Shown here in pieces: positions 63,980 to 64,000 of a DNA stretch of 64,000 nt. The stretch is from positions 1 through 64,000 of the forward strand of contig SPQJ01000004.1 of assembly GCA_004570425.1 (NCBI GenBank), given 5' to 3'. Each line of letters starts with the position of its first letter. Positions within the stretch are counted from its first letter, which is position 1. Under the pieces are notes generated by a model, which was not told the DNA's origin, ran no database searches, and worked only from the letters and a program-made list of their open reading frames with translations. The stretch comes from Bacillus sp. AZ43. Its GTDB lineage: Bacteria > Actinomycetota > Actinomycetes > Mycobacteriales > Geodermatophilaceae. The position numbers and the translations under genes are program-made.

Positions 63980-64000
63980 GTCCGGTCGCCGCGCAGCACC

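Overview
The window is very GC-rich actinobacterial chromosome. GTG starts are common, genes are tightly packed with 1-4 nt stop/start overlaps, and several genes look leaderless (TANNNT 6-9 nt before the start codon). Gene content (siderophore-interacting protein, DUF2795/DUF2945 stress proteins, PhaC plus PhaZ, HrpA, DUF2231-Rieske protein, GtrA, DUF2975-XRE pair) fits a soil or rock actinobacterium. I infer Geodermatophilaceae (Blastococcus, Geodermatophilus or Modestobacter), but no marker gene here proves it.

Layout. 0.3-5 kb: small stress proteins, a siderophore-interacting reductase and an OmpR/histidine-kinase pair. 5-10 kb: thioesterase, cysQ, cysD and cysN (sulfate activation and PAP turnover) and an orphan NMT1-type binding lipoprotein. 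10-18 kb: an anti-sigma-like ATPase and a small HTH protein diverging across a cluster of TTGCA dyads, hrpA, a MarR-MFS drug-efflux pair and a hemerythrin protein. 18-27 kb: two acyl-CoA dehydrogenases, an enoyl-CoA isomerase, a TetR regulator, an MFS exporter, a BrkB-family membrane protein and an OpuAC-type binding lipoprotein. 27-31 kb: a four-gene membrane operon with a degenerate PAP2 domain fused to a kinase, a lipoprotein, a flippase-like protein and an intact PAP2 phosphatase. 31-35 kb: PHA synthase, PHA depolymerase and a cupin protein. 35-39.4 kb: a five-gene coupled operon (DUF2975, XRE, ABC ATPase, ABC permease, FAD reductase).

40,085-53,228 is an integrated mobile element of about 13.1 kb. 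It is bounded by 43-bp perfect direct repeats, the right one lying within an intact tRNA-Lys(TTT). A tyrosine integrase, an XRE regulator, an excisionase-like protein and a replication-initiator-like gene lie at the right end. The initiator-like gene contains iteron-like DNA repeats that fall in all three codon phases. No FtsK/TraB-type transfer gene is present, so it resembles an actinobacterial integrative element that is mobilizable or has lost transfer. Its left half carries copper cargo: a CopB-type P1B ATPase behind a CsoR-like operator, a DUF6153-like membrane protein, a DUF305 lipoprotein, a beta-propeller lipoprotein and a Cys-rich four-helix copper-binding protein.

After the island come tRNA-Lys, a 32-residue membrane protein, a lipoprotein, a Rieske/DUF2231 membrane protein, GtrA, a membrane metallophosphoesterase, two more lipoproteins, a tRNA-Glu/Asp/Phe cluster with a terminator, a glycosyltransferase, a receiver-like/TrxR-like flavoprotein without redox cysteines, a multispanning membrane protein and a catalase-like protein.
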